From contig JAFNSO010000008.1 of assembly GCA_017384945.1 (NCBI GenBank), forward strand, positions 1-43,636: a DNA stretch of 43,636 nt, in the 5' to 3' direction. A program made the translations under genes and the position numbers. How positions within the stretch are numbered: position 1 is the first letter of the stretch; each line of letters begins with the position of its first letter. Of the stretch, positions 1 to 9,900 are shown piece after piece. Under the pieces are notes generated by a model. The model was not told the DNA's origin. It was given only the letters and a program-made list of their open reading frames with translations, and did not search any database. Source of the stretch: Ruminococcus sp. GTDB lineage: Bacteria > Bacillota > Clostridia > Oscillospirales > Acutalibacteraceae.

Positions 1-11
1 CGGCCACTTTT

Positions 12-62
12 CGGCACCAAAAAAATCACCGTCCTTTGAGGACGGTGATTTTTTTGGTGCCG
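12..62. terminator. bidirectional terminator, 23-bp perfect palindrome
   Basis: Arms 12-34 and 40-62 are exact reverse complements around a 5-nt loop. A-run and T-run flank a GC-rich core (TCACCGTCC/GGACGGTGA), so it can terminate transcription in both directions. The outer part of the right arm is the 3' end of tRNA-Leu. The left arm therefore mirrors a ...CGGCACCA end, which hints at another tRNA ending near 19 on the plus strand, but too little sequence is present to call it. Confidence 0.8.
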
Positions 63-141
63 GTGACCGGACTCGAACCGGTACGGTATCGCTACCGGCG
101 GATTTTGAGTCCGCTACGTCTGCCAATTCCATCACACCGGC
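55..141 (-). tRNA. tRNA-Leu (anticodon CAA)
   Basis: Read on the minus strand, the acceptor stem GCCGGTG pairs with CACCGGC and is followed by an encoded ACCA end. The anticodon stem GCGGA/TCCGC holds the loop CTCAAAA, giving anticodon CAA (codon UUG). There is a long variable arm of the class II type (CGGTAGCGATACCG), as expected for leucine tRNA, and a T-arm with loop TTCGAGT. The total of 87 nt fits tRNA-Leu. A strong hairpin with a T-run follows immediately. Confidence 0.95.
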
Positions 142-187
142 TGATGCTCGTATATTATACTATACTTCTTTTGAAAAATCAAGTATG

Positions 188-667
188 TTATCGCTTAAAT
201 TCCAACTCAAGCCTTTTTCTGTCGGTTTCAAACCTTCTCAGCTTTACTCCCGCTGAGGTAAGCATTCTTTTTGACGCCTTTGTTTCCTCGGTATCGGCGT
301 ATTTGTCGTACAGATATACGACCTCCGCTATTCCCGACTGAATAATAGCCTTCGCGCATTCGTTGCACGGGAATAAATCAACATAAATGCGCGCGCCCTT
401 TAAGGACTTGCCGTTCGCGTTCAAAATCGCGTTGAGCTCGGCATGGACAACATACTTGTACTTTGTGTCGCCGCCGTCTCTTTCCCACGGGTAGTCGTCG
501 TCAGAGCAGCCGAACGGAAAACCGTTGTAGCCTGTGGACAGAATTATATTATTATCATCAACAATGCAGGCGCCTACCTGGGTGTTTGGATCCTTGCTTC
601 TTTTTGAGGCTAGCAGGGAAACCCCCATAAAATACTCGTCCCAGCTTATATAATCGGAGCGTTTCAT
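188..667 (-). CDS. deoxycytidylate (dCMP) deaminase, ComEB type
   Basis: This 159-aa cytosolic zinc enzyme probably converts dCMP to dUMP, feeding thymidylate synthesis. The cytidine/dCMP deaminase signature is visible: the HAE zinc/catalytic motif (VVHAELNAI) followed by PCNECAK with the two further zinc-binding cysteines. The N-terminal SWDEYFMGVSLLASKRSKDPNTQVGA stretch, quoted here only in part as DPNTQVGA, is typical of ComEB/dCMP deaminases. Length is normal for the family. The start is preceded by GAGGAGAAGAAAT, a good ribosome-binding site. It is a single gene with its own promoter, divergent from the secreted protein at 819. Family assignment is secure; the dCMP substrate is inferred from the subfamily. 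Confidence 0.92.
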   Translation of the reverse strand: MKRSDYISWDEYFMGVSLLASKRSKDPNTQVGACIVDDNNIILSTGYNGFPFGCSDDDYPWERDGGDTKYKYVVHAELNAILNANGKSLKGARIYVDLFPCNECAKAIIQSGIAEVVYLYDKYADTEETKASKRMLTSAGVKLRRFETDRKRLELEFKR

Positions 668-699
668 ATTTCTTCTCCTCTCAAATTCTTAACCTTATT

Positions 700-728
700 A
701 TTTTAACACATAATTTTTTATTTGTCTA
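700..728 (-). promoter_or_regulatory. sigma-A promoter for dCMP deaminase
   Basis: On the minus strand, TAGACA (723-728) is followed after 17 nt by TAAAAT (700-705), about 30 bases upstream of the start codon. Each hexamer matches consensus at 5 of 6 positions. Confidence 0.65.
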
Positions 729-760
729 TTGAACAATACTCATAAAAGGTATAATTTTTG

Positions 761-789
761 TTGACAAATATTATATAAAATGGTAGAAT
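761..789 (+). promoter_or_regulatory. sigma-A promoter for secreted protein at 819
   Basis: A perfect TTGACA (761-766), a 17-nt spacer and TAGAAT (784-789) lie just upstream of the AAGGAGTGATT ribosome-binding site. Confidence 0.8.
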
Positions 790-818
790 AATATAAACTG
801 GAGAAGGAGTGATTTATT

Positions 819-2135
819 ATGAAAAAAGTATTATGTGTTTTTCTGTCTTTATTAATCATATTATCAGCGGGTAGTATTATTGTTTTCGCGGCGGATGACC
901 AAAATCCCACAGACGTTAACACTATACTGGACGATGATAACGAAGACGAGACCAATAACGAGGTCACCAACGACGACGCGGAGAACGCGAAGGAAAACGC
1001 AGGCGTTACGGACGAGGACAAATATTTTGACGGTGTCGAGGACGACAATTCAACCACCACCGTTTACAAAACAATCGAGGTCACCGTTACTGTCGCCGAG
1101 CTTTACCCCAACCGCATCGTATATTGCATTGACCAAAACGAAATTACAATCGACGAGGTCAAGGAAGCTTACGTTGTAATCAACGGTCAAAAATACGAGA
1201 GTACCTTCCTCGACTTCTTTGATTCCCCCGACCAGTCGTTTGAGAACTGCGTAATCGCTCAGTCAAGCTTTTCCGCGAAAATGGGAGATACGGTTGAGAT
1301 GCATTTTATAATGACTGACGGAACCGATATCACCGAAAAAGAGGAGATCGAAGAAGGTCCCGACGAAGCGGTAATTGATATCTGTGACGTAAATCACGCC
1401 GTGTTCTATTATCTCAGCGACACAGACAAGGCAAAGAGCATTACCCTGACCGTTAACGGAAAGAAGGTAAACTACAAGAACTTCACAGGAGAGGACAGAG
1501 AGGATTACGACGAGGAGAGCTTTGAGTACGCCTATATCTACGAGGCAAAATACAAAATCAAGTATAACTCTAGCGTAAAGCTCACTGTTTTGACCGAAAG
1601 CGGATATGTTTACGAGGATACCGTCAAGGCAGAGGACGTTGAGCCCGAAATAAAAATTAATACATTCTACGCGGGCGACACTATACTGAGCGGAAAAACG
1701 AGAGAAAACTCATCCGTAAAAATCAAAGCGGGCAAAAAAACCTACAAATGCAAGTCAAACAAAAAAGGCGTTTTCAGAAAAAAAATTAAGCCTGTTAACG
1801 CAGGTAAAATAATCACCGTAAAGGTTACGGCGCCCTCCAAAATGAGTAAACAAAAATCAATCAAGGTTAAAAAGGCAAAAGGCAAGGTCTCCTTTGTCGG
1901 AACAATAAAAGAATCCGCAAAGAAAATTAGAATCAGAATTACAAATTCGAAGGTCGGCGATATTGTTACGCTTAATACAGGAACAAACAGCTACAAAAAG
2001 ACCGTTAAGAAGGCAAAAAACACCTTCGTTCTCAATTTTAATGTTAAGAAGCTTAGTAAAAAAACAACATTATCCGTAAGATATACCGATATGTTTAAAA
2101 CAGTCAAATCAACAGCGAAAACAAAAGTTAACTAA
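819..2135 (+). CDS. secreted charge-polarised protein, Ig-like C-terminus
   Basis: This is a 438-aa exported protein of unknown function. Residues 1-25 form a classic signal peptide (MKK, hydrophobic core, cleavage near VFA-AD). The mature N-terminus, about residues 25-75, is extremely acidic (runs such as LDDDNEDETNNE). The last ~160 residues are strongly basic and Lys-rich. The region from about 285 (YAGDTILSGKTRENSSVKIK) resembles bacterial Ig-like domains that decorate cell-surface proteins. No enzymatic motif or LPXTG sorting signal is visible, so attachment may rest on the basic tail binding wall polymers (inference). Its Lys-rich beta-type tail recalls those of the two LRR proteins at 22349 and 25960. 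It is monocistronic, with its own promoter and terminator. Confidence 0.75.
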   Translation: MKKVLCVFLSLLIILSAGSIIVFAADDQNPTDVNTILDDDNEDETNNEVTNDDAENAKENAGVTDEDKYFDGVEDDNSTTTVYKTIEVTVTVAELYPNRIVYCIDQNEITIDEVKEAYVVINGQKYESTFLDFFDSPDQSFENCVIAQSSFSAKMGDTVEMHFIMTDGTDITEKEEIEEGPDEAVIDICDVNHAVFYYLSDTDKAKSITLTVNGKKVNYKNFTGEDREDYDEESFEYAYIYEAKYKIKYNSSVKLTVLTESGYVYEDTVKAEDVEPEIKINTFYAGDTILSGKTRENSSVKIKAGKKTYKCKSNKKGVFRKKIKPVNAGKIITVKVTAPSKMSKQKSIKVKKAKGKVSFVGTIKESAKKIRIRITNSKVGDIVTLNTGTNSYKKTVKKAKNTFVLNFNVKKLSKKTTLSVRYTDMFKTVKSTAKTKVN

Positions 2136-2145
2136 ACCATTATGT

Positions 2146-2172
2146 AAAAGAGGGGAGCTTATCCCCTCTTTT
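2146..2172 (+). terminator. rho-independent terminator
   Basis: The stem AAAAGAGGGGA (2146-2156) pairs with TCCCCTCTTTT (2162-2172) around loop GCTTA, ten bases after the stop codon of the secreted protein. Confidence 0.85.
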
Positions 2173-2175
2173 CTC

Positions 2176-2204
2176 TTGCAAAAAACGGCGAAGTTTGGTA
2201 CAAT
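2176..2204 (+). promoter_or_regulatory. sigma-A promoter for pyrB
   Basis: TTGCAA (2176-2181), a 17-nt spacer and TACAAT (2199-2204) lie about 28 bases before the first ATG. The leader is too short for a PyrR-type attenuator, so any pyrimidine control must act another way. Confidence 0.75.
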
Positions 2205-2231
2205 AGAAAAAATTTTTACGATAGGAAGATT

Positions 2232-3314
2232 ATGATGAAGCACAAAAATCTGATCGATTTGGAATATCTCACAAAAGACGAGCTCAAACAGATTATAAAC
2301 CTCGCGGGAGTTATCAAGTCAAAGCCCGAGGTTTATAAGAGAGCGTGCGACGGAAAAATAATGGCGACGCTCTTCTATGAGCCGTCAACAAGAACACAGA
2401 TGTCGTTTCAGACCGCGATGATGCGGCTGGGAGGAAAGGTCATAGGCTTTGACAACCCGATGAATTCCTCCGTGGCGAAGGGTGAAAACCTGAAGGACAC
2501 AATTCTTATGGTCAGCGGATACTCGGATATAATCGCCATGCGTCACCCAGCCGAGGGCTCGGCAAAGGCGGCGTCCATATACGCAAAGGTTCCGCTTATC
2601 AACTGCGGAGACGGCGGCCACTTCCACCCCACCCAGACCCTCACCGACATCGTAACGCTTTACTACGAAAAGGGCAGACTCAATAATCTGCGAATCGGTT
2701 TGTGCGGAGATTTGCTCAACGGCAGAACCGTCCATTCGCTGATAAAAACAATGAGCCATTTTGAAAACAACAGCTTCGTTTTAATTTCTACAGAAGAATT
2801 ATCCGTACCGCAATACATAAAGGACATAATGGACAAGGCGGGCTGTCCCTACAAGGAAATCGACAACCTCAAGGACGCTATCGCCGAGCTCGACGTACTT
2901 TATATGACAAGGATCCAGAGAGAACGCTTCAAAACAGAAGAGGACTACGAAAAGCAAAAGGGAGTTTTTGTGCTTGACGCTGAAAAAATGCTCCTCGCGA
3001 AGGATGATATGGTCATCCTCCATCCCCTTCCGAGAGTCGATGAGATCGCGATTGAGGTCGACGACGACCCCAGAGCGTGCTATTTCAAGCAAGCAGAGTA
3101 CGGAATGTACAGCAGAATGGCGCTTATCGTGCTTCTGCTCAGACAGGAAAACGCTTTCTCCTTTGACACCCCCGACCCTGTTATGGAGCCGTCGCGCAAG
3201 TGCAAAAACGAAAAATGTATCACGAACGACCCGCAGCAATATTACCTTCCCCGTTACTTCTACAAAAAGGACGGAAGGCTGTGCTGCGACTACTGCGACG
3301 TTGCAATAGAATAA
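2232..3314 (+). CDS. pyrB: aspartate carbamoyltransferase with PyrI-like zinc tail
   Basis: This catalyses carbamoyl phosphate + aspartate to N-carbamoylaspartate, the committed step of pyrimidine synthesis. The carbamoyl-phosphate motif [30 protein letters not shown] and [10 protein letters not shown] match the E. coli-type catalytic chain closely. After the usual ~310 residues there is an extension with C324-x4-C329 and C352-x2-C355 (22 residues between the pairs). This mirrors the zinc site of the E. coli regulatory chain PyrI (C-x4-C ... C-x2-C, followed by I-S/T as here). The PyrI nucleotide-binding domain is absent, and no separate pyrI is in the window. Two in-frame ATGs lie at 2232 and 2235; AGGAAG is better spaced for the second. 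Other pyr genes are not adjacent. Catalytic identity is secure; a zinc role for the tail is inferred. Confidence 0.93.
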   Translation: MMKHKNLIDLEYLTKDELKQIINLAGVIKSKPEVYKRACDGKIMATLFYEPSTRTQMSFQTAMMRLGGKVIGFDNPMNSSVAKGENLKDTILMVSGYSDIIAMRHPAEGSAKAASIYAKVPLINCGDGGHFHPTQTLTDIVTLYYEKGRLNNLRIGLCGDLLNGRTVHSLIKTMSHFENNSFVLISTEELSVPQYIKDIMDKAGCPYKEIDNLKDAIAELDVLYMTRIQRERFKTEEDYEKQKGVFVLDAEKMLLAKDDMVILHPLPRVDEIAIEVDDDPRACYFKQAEYGMYSRMALIVLLLRQENAFSFDTPDPVMEPSRKCKNEKCITNDPQQYYLPRYFYKKDGRLCCDYCDVAIE

Positions 3315-3317
3315 ATC

Positions 3318-3343
3318 AAAGGCTGACCCGAGGGTCAGCCTTT
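3318..3343. terminator. shared terminator of pyrB and addA
   Basis: AAAGGCTGACCC (3318-3329) pairs with GGGTCAGCCTTT (3332-3343). It lies between convergent genes and overlaps the last two codons and stop of addA, which read Lys-Gly-stop inside the stem. Confidence 0.85.
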
Positions 3344-6300
3344 AATACTTATTGTCTCATTTTTGTGAACGGAATAGATAATCATTTCCTTTACGGGGAG
3401 GCTTAGAATTTCCTCAAGCGCTCTTTTGTAGAGCTCGAGCTGTTTGTGATACATCGAAACGAGCTTTGAGCTGTCCCCTACTCTGTCCGTCTTGTAATCG
3501 ACAAGGACTATCTGTGAAGCTTCAACAAAGAACAAATCCACCGCGCCCTGCATTACAAGCTTATCGTTTCCGAACTCCTCCTCGATTTCATTATCATAAT
3601 CGGAGGCGTTTATTTCAATCGTAAAGGTGTACTCCCTTTCGACGCAATCGCTGTTTCGTATTCTGTCAAACAGAGGACTGCTCAAAAAGCCCGAAAGCCT
3701 TTCAAAATCGAGCAGACTAAGCTGCCTTTCCGAAATAAAGCCGAGCTTTGCGAGTCTTTTTGCCTCAGCCCCGGGATCCTCGCGGGCGGACACAAAATCG
3801 CACCGCTCCATAAAGGTGTGAAAGGCTGTGCCCCTTTCGGCTCCGTCGGACCTCTCGCCGCTTACAAAAACGGGCTTGCGGAGTAATTTGTTGAAAATCT
3901 TGTTGTCCTTATGCGAAAGGTCGGAAGCGCTGACCTTCTGCGGGAGCCTTGAAAGCGGCTTTTTCGGGTATTCAAAGCTGAGCTTTTTCTCAAATCCCCT
4001 GAGAAAATCCACGTCAACCTTATCGGAGGGCTGAGATTGAGTTTTCTTTACGCTCTGATTTGACAGCTTCATATACGGTCCGTCAACTATCGAAAAGCCC
4101 CAAGCTTGATGCTCCCTGTCAAAGCCGAGGAAATCCGGCTCGATGTTCTGTCTCGGAAGGTCGCAGTTCGGATTCGCAAGCGCGCACATAAACAACCAAT
4201 CCGAGAAAGTTCTTGTTTTCTTTATTACGTAGCTCGGAATCGGGTAAACGGGCATTTTCGCTTCGAGCTTTCTGAGATAGTCGAGGGGATTTTTCTTTAC
4301 GCAGGAAACAATCAGCTTTTGCTTTGCCCTTGTCAGAGCGACGTAGAGCACTCTTATTTCCTCAAAAACGCTGTTGTCCTTCAAATTCATCGAAAGCGCC
4401 TTGCGCTGAATCGACTCGTATTTGACATAGTCCTTTCTTAGTCTGAAGCCCGCTCCGAGGTCGCTGTCGACAATCAAATCCTCACCCGCGTCGTCGAGGT
4501 TGAATTCCGTCGCGGTACAGCAGAGGAAGCATACGGGGTATTCGAGCCCCTTGCTCTTGTGAATACTCTTTATATGTACGGCGTTCGCGCTTTCGTCGGT
4601 AATCTCGCTGCCCGCGTTCAAATCGATATTGTTTTCACGGATTCTGTCGATGAAGCTTATGAACTGTCCGAGAGTTTTATAGCCGTTTGATGCAAACGAG
4701 CGTGCGTATTCCTTCAAAAGATTGAGGTTCTTTACCCCTGTCGGCGAAAGCGCCGACGTAACCGCGCCGAAGCCCGTAAGCTCCAAAACGGCGCCGATAA
4801 GCCTGTCAACCGTCGTCATAACGGAAAGCGCCCTCATTTTATCGACAAAAGCTATAAAATCACGGCAGACCGCCTTTTCCGCTGACGCTTTAAGAATCGC
4901 GTTATATATCGGCATTTTCCTGTATTTCGCCCGGATTTCGGCAATATCGTCGGCGGTAAAGGCGAACATCGGGCTGAGCGCGACTGACAAAACGGGGATA
5001 TCCTGAATCGGGTTGTCGATCACTCTGAGGATGTTCAGCATAACCTTGATTTCATTTTGGTCAAAAAAGCTCGATTTTTCGTCGGAAACCGTCGGAATAC
5101 CGTAGTGGTTCAGGACCTCTATAAAAGTGACGGCTCGGCGTGTCATACCCTTGGGGCTTCGTATGAGAATCGCGATGTCGCCGTACTCGACCCGACGTTG
5201 CTTTTTGCCGTCCTTTATCATAAGCTTATCCTCGTTAATAAGCTTATAGATCCTCTCGGCTACCCTCACCGCCTCCAAGGACAGCTCGGTCTCCCCTTTC
5301 TCCTCGTTCAGATTTTCCGAGGATATGAGCATAAGCTCCATACACGGGCTGTCCGACTCGGGGTAATCGGTTCCGCACACAAGCTTTTCCTCGTCGTTGT
5401 ATTCGATTCCGCCCGTATCCAAGCGCATAAGAACCTTAAAAATGTCGTTGACAGCCTCGGTCACTCCGCGCGCGCTTCTGAAATTGCGGTCGAGGATTAT
5501 CTTTGAGGGGTAGTTTTCCTCCTGTCTCGAGTAAATCGGGTATTTTTCCTTATAATTTATAAAAATCTGCGGTTTTGCCTGACGGAAGGTGTAGATACTC
5601 TGCTTTACGTCGCCTACAACAAAGAGGTTATTCCTGTCCGCTGTGACCGCCTTGAATATGATGTTTTGAATGTCGTTGATGTCCTGAAATTCATCAACCA
5701 TAACAGCGTCGAACTGCTGTGAAATTTCCCGAGCGGTATCGGTAAGCCTCGGCTCGCCGTCGCTGTAATCGTACAAAAGCGAAACCATAAACGAGGAAAT
5801 GTCCGAAAAGCCAAAGGCGTTTTTCTCGAGCTTTATTGAGAAAAGCTCCTCTCTGAATTTTTTTACGCAGTTCATAAACGCCCTCACAACGGGATAGGCG
5901 TTTTTTGTCTTTGAATCCAGCTCCTCCAGAGTCTCGGTGAACAGAGCGGACAAAGCCTTTACCTCGGCGCTCACCTGCTTTCTCGAATTCTGCACGTACT
6001 CCTTTTCTAAATCGCAAATCCCCTTTTTGACAGCCGGGAGCCGACCGAACGCATAGCCCTCAAAGGCGGCTTTTATATCGTTCCACGAGCCGTTTTCAAG
6101 GGAATTGTACAGATCGAGAAGAACCCTTGAATCGTCAACAAGACGGCTTTCGTAGCCCGCTTTCTTGTCCTCGGGGATATTCTCATTTTCCTGAACAAAT
6201 TTAAGCGCCGTAAGGTTTATGTCCATCGCAAACCTTACGCTGTCCATCGCGTACCGCAAAAGCAGGCTAAAATACGGGGTGTCCTCAAAGCTGTATTTAT

Positions 6301-6907
6301 CGGTATCGTACAGACCGAGGGCGTCGTCAAACCACCTTTCGGAAAAAGGGATCGAGGACAAAAGGAAATACGTCTTTTTTATAAAATCTCTGATTCTGTC
6401 GTCGTTTTTATACGAGCAGACCGAGCTTATCAGCCTAAGAAAATCCCTGTCGTTCTGCTTATAGAAGAACTCGAGAGTATTGTCGAGCGCCTTGTCGCGC
6501 ATTACGGCGAGCTCGTTCTCGTCGGCGATCCTGAAATCGCTCTGAATATCGAGCTTAAAAAAGTACTGACGCACAAAATCAATGCAAAAGCTGTCAATCG
6601 TTGAGATCCTCGCGCTGTACAGAAGTCTTTTCTGGTTAAGAAGATAGCTGTTGCGCGGGTCGGAGGCGAGCCTGTCGTCGAGCGCCTTTTCGATTCTCGA
6701 GCGCATTTCGGCGCTGGCGGCTCTGGTAAAGGTTACAATCAACATTCTGTCGAGGGGAATCGGATCAACGGGATCGCACACCGCCTGAATGATTCGCTCG
6801 ACGAGTACGGCGGTTTTTCCCGAGCCCGCAGCCGCCGAGACAAGCACGCTTCCCGAGCGTGAGTCTATCGCGTCGCGCTGGGCGTCCGTCCACTTAATAT
6901 CACTCAT
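3335..6907 (-). CDS. addA: ATP-dependent helicase/nuclease subunit A
   Basis: This 1190-aa subunit of the AddAB complex processes double-strand breaks for RecA-mediated recombination. It is the Firmicutes counterpart of RecBCD. The N-terminus carries a UvrD-type Walker A (SAAAGSGKTAV, about residues 23-33), followed by TFTRAASAEMR. Walker B is MVDEFQD, then GDVKQSIYTFRQA and, near residue 800, the late helicase motif IHKSKGLEYP and VALTRAKQKL. The C-terminus has the PD-(D/E)XK nuclease: GAVDLFF followed by LVDYKTDR. Length is normal for AddA. The ATG overlaps the end of addB by 8 bp, so the two are translationally coupled. The 3' end lies inside the terminator shared with pyrB. Confidence 0.96.
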   Translation of the reverse strand: MSDIKWTDAQRDAIDSRSGSVLVSAAAGSGKTAVLVERIIQAVCDPVDPIPLDRMLIVTFTRAASAEMRSRIEKALDDRLASDPRNSYLLNQKRLLYSARISTIDSFCIDFVRQYFFKLDIQSDFRIADENELAVMRDKALDNTLEFFYKQNDRDFLRLISSVCSYKNDDRIRDFIKKTYFLLSSIPFSERWFDDALGLYDTDKYSFEDTPYFSLLLRYAMDSVRFAMDINLTALKFVQENENIPEDKKAGYESRLVDDSRVLLDLYNSLENGSWNDIKAAFEGYAFGRLPAVKKGICDLEKEYVQNSRKQVSAEVKALSALFTETLEELDSKTKNAYPVVRAFMNCVKKFREELFSIKLEKNAFGFSDISSFMVSLLYDYSDGEPRLTDTAREISQQFDAVMVDEFQDINDIQNIIFKAVTADRNNLFVVGDVKQSIYTFRQAKPQIFINYKEKYPIYSRQEENYPSKIILDRNFRSARGVTEAVNDIFKVLMRLDTGGIEYNDEEKLVCGTDYPESDSPCMELMLISSENLNEEKGETELSLEAVRVAERIYKLINEDKLMIKDGKKQRRVEYGDIAILIRSPKGMTRRAVTFIEVLNHYGIPTVSDEKSSFFDQNEIKVMLNILRVIDNPIQDIPVLSVALSPMFAFTADDIAEIRAKYRKMPIYNAILKASAEKAVCRDFIAFVDKMRALSVMTTVDRLIGAVLELTGFGAVTSALSPTGVKNLNLLKEYARSFASNGYKTLGQFISFIDRIRENNIDLNAGSEITDESANAVHIKSIHKSKGLEYPVCFLCCTATEFNLDDAGEDLIVDSDLGAGFRLRKDYVKYESIQRKALSMNLKDNSVFEEIRVLYVALTRAKQKLIVSCVKKNPLDYLRKLEAKMPVYPIPSYVIKKTRTFSDWLFMCALANPNCDLPRQNIEPDFLGFDREHQAWGFSIVDGPYMKLSNQSVKKTQSQPSDKVDVDFLRGFEKKLSFEYPKKPLSRLPQKVSASDLSHKDNKIFNKLLRKPVFVSGERSDGAERGTAFHTFMERCDFVSAREDPGAEAKRLAKLGFISERQLSLLDFERLSGFLSSPLFDRIRNSDCVEREYTFTIEINASDYDNEIEEEFGNDKLVMQGAVDLFFVEASQIVLVDYKTDRVGDSSKLVSMYHKQLELYKRALEEILSLPVKEMIIYSVHKNETISIKG

Positions 6908-9900
6908 CAGGCATCTCTCCTTCCTCTTCCAAAGCCCTGAATACTTCCTTTGGGGACGCCTTTTTTCTGAATTTATAGTCGTCCTCGTAGGTTCTCAGGC
7001 ACACGCTGTCATACGGACAATACGCGCAGCCGTTCACCGCTCCCTTCAGAGGCTTTGCCTCGACGTTGCCCATATGAAGGTTATCAGCCATATCCCTGAG
7101 AACGCTGTCGATATGCTCAAAGATTTTTACAAACTGCTCGCCCGAGGCGACGGAATCCGAGTACATTCCGTCCTCGACGTTTCTGCTGAATTTTATGAAC
7201 TTGCCGAGCCTGTCCATATGCTCCAGAACCTCCTCGTCGGAGAGTACAAGTCCGTTCATTCGAAGCGTTGAGCCGAGCTGAGCCTTTACCTTTGATTCGG
7301 TGGGGTACTTTTCGGAATCAATAATCTCGAGCGAGGCGGGCATATACAGAACCCCCGCGGGAATGACCCTGCTCTTGTAATACTCACCGCCGTTTTGCTC
7401 GAGAGCGCGCAGGTAAATTAGCATTTGCAGGTTTATTCCGTATAGTATCTCGTAAAGCTTAAATTCCTTGTTGCCTGTTTTGTAATCGACAACCCTGATG
7501 TAAGTCTCGTCGCTGTTCTTATCGCATCTGTCGACCCTGTCGATATAGCCCGTGACGGAAACGGAACGCTCACCGTCAAGCTCGAGCTTGTAGGGCTTTG
7601 TATCCGAACCGATACCGAACTCAAAATCGCAGGGAATAAAATCGCTGTAGCCGAGCTGGTTTATGATGTGCTTTATAAGCTCGAGGATGTTTTCCTTTAA
7701 TCTTTCAAAAAGGTTCATAAAGCTCTCGGGCTTATCGTCGAGTCCTCCGAGCTTTTCGTCCGCGTATTCAAGCAAAATCGAGTCAATTGAGCCTTTGATA
7801 TCGCTGTCGGAGAGCGAATTAAGAGCCCGCTTTTCGTGCTCCTTCAAAAACCGCTCCATAAAGAAATGGACAATGTTGCCAAACTGAATCGGGTCGATCT
7901 CAGCTTTTTTTCTTTCCTTCGCCCTGAGTCCGTAGTTGCAGAAGTATCTGAAAGCGCACATATTATACGCCTCAACCTGAGAGGCGGAGATTTTCATTTG
8001 TTTTTTGAACAAATTCTCGGAAATCTCCCTGCTGTTAATATGAAACGGCAGTTTTTTAACCGCCTTGTCGAGCTTCTCAACAAGCGGAGAATAACGCGCG
8101 TCGGCTTTGAAGTAGGCGCGCAGGGCGTTTGTTTTTGAGTCGCCTTCGGTAAAGCTTCGGGAAAGAAACTCAAACGCCTGCCGTCTGTTGCAAAGCCTGT
8201 CTGCCGAAATCAAATCCGACTGAGTCAGGTGAGTCCTCTTCGGGAAAAGCCTTTCAACCTCGCCGTAAATCTCTGAGGGCTTGTAGGTCTCACCCGAAAG
8301 GTCACCCGCGTAAGAGCTTACAAACAGCTTGTCGGAGGCGGAGGTCAGCGCGCAGTACACTAAGTACTTTTCGTGAGCGGCAAATTTTTCAAGTGTATCG
8401 ACGAGCGGGATCGAGTTTTCTATCAGAACTCGTCTCTCGTGCTCCGAAAAGGCTCCCGCCGTCCTAGCGACCGCGGGAAACTCACCGTCAACCGCGCCGA
8501 TCACAAACACAACCTTTTCGTCTCTGAGCCTTACCCTGTCGGCGGAGGCGATGTTTACCTGATCCTGATATCTCGGAATCTCTCCGAGTCTTATGTCCGA
8601 AATGAGAAAGTCGAGGTATTCCCTGTATTTTTTGAGACTGATTTTTTCACTGCCGATAACGGATACGAGCTTGTCGAGCGCTTCCGTCAAAGCGTTGTAG
8701 CTCCGAACGGCGTCGTCAGCCTCGGAAAGCATACCCTGCTCCAGTCTCGCGTCATAATAAGCGTCAACGGCGTCCGCAACCCTGTAAGATTCCATAAGCG
8801 AATACAGGGCGCGCGAGATTTCAAGCCCGTCAGCGTCCTTGCAGACTTTCGAGAACTCCTCAAGCGGAGAAATCAGGCTCTCCCTCATTTTCTCGAGCCT
8901 TTTGAGCGTTCTTTCGTCCTCGTCGGTCAGCTTTTCAAAGCCCGAGGGATTGTTTACAAAAGGCTTTTTGAGCTTTGAGCGGTCAAGACTCCACACAAAG
9001 AGATAATTCTCAAATTCGGCTATCTGAGACGGTGAAAAAGGAGTCATACCCGTTTTGAGCATAGAAAGCACCGCCTCACGGTCAAAGCTCATAAGCGCCG
9101 CGTCTATTGCCGAGGAAATAAATCTTATTACGGGCATTGTAAATATATCGCGGGTGTCGTCCTTGTAATAAGGAATGTCGTACTTATCAAAAACGGTATC
9201 GAGAATACCGTCGTATTTCTCCATATTTCGGTTAACAACGGCTATGTCTCCGTAAAAATACACCTCCGAGCTGACAAGCTCCAGTATTTTTTGCGCGACG
9301 AACTCCGCCTCGCCGTATATGTCAGAAGCGATGAAGGTTGTAATATTTTCCGCCTTTTCGGGAAACTGATTCTTTTTCGGACGATAGATGTTATTTTCCA
9401 AAAAAGAAATATCTTCTCTGTCGGAACGCTTGAATTCCGAAAGGATTTTTTCTTTTCCAAGCTCGACCGAATTGGACTTTGCCATCCGCTTTAGCTGATT
9501 ATACGTGCGGTTCGTGGTCTCGAACAGCTCGAGGCTTTTTGACTCGACGTCGAGATTGAGGGTTACGTAAAACTCACTTGAATCCCTCATAAGTATTTCG
9601 AGGACAGAAAGCTGCTGGTATGTAAAACCCGAAAACGAGTCGAGCACTATATCATAACCTGAGAACATATTATTCTCTAAAAGAATATTACTTAGTCTGT
9701 CAAGGTTTTCGATCGGGTCGATGTACGCGCACGAGAGCAGAGCGTCATAAGCGTCAAGCACAAGCGAGGTCTCCGTAAGCTTGTTTTTCAGAATATCGCT
9801 TTCGACATTTCCGCTGACGGAAACAAGCGATTCTGTCGAGATGTGGTCCTTTCTGAACTCGCGCAGAGAATAAAGCATAAGATCCAATACGGATTTACGC

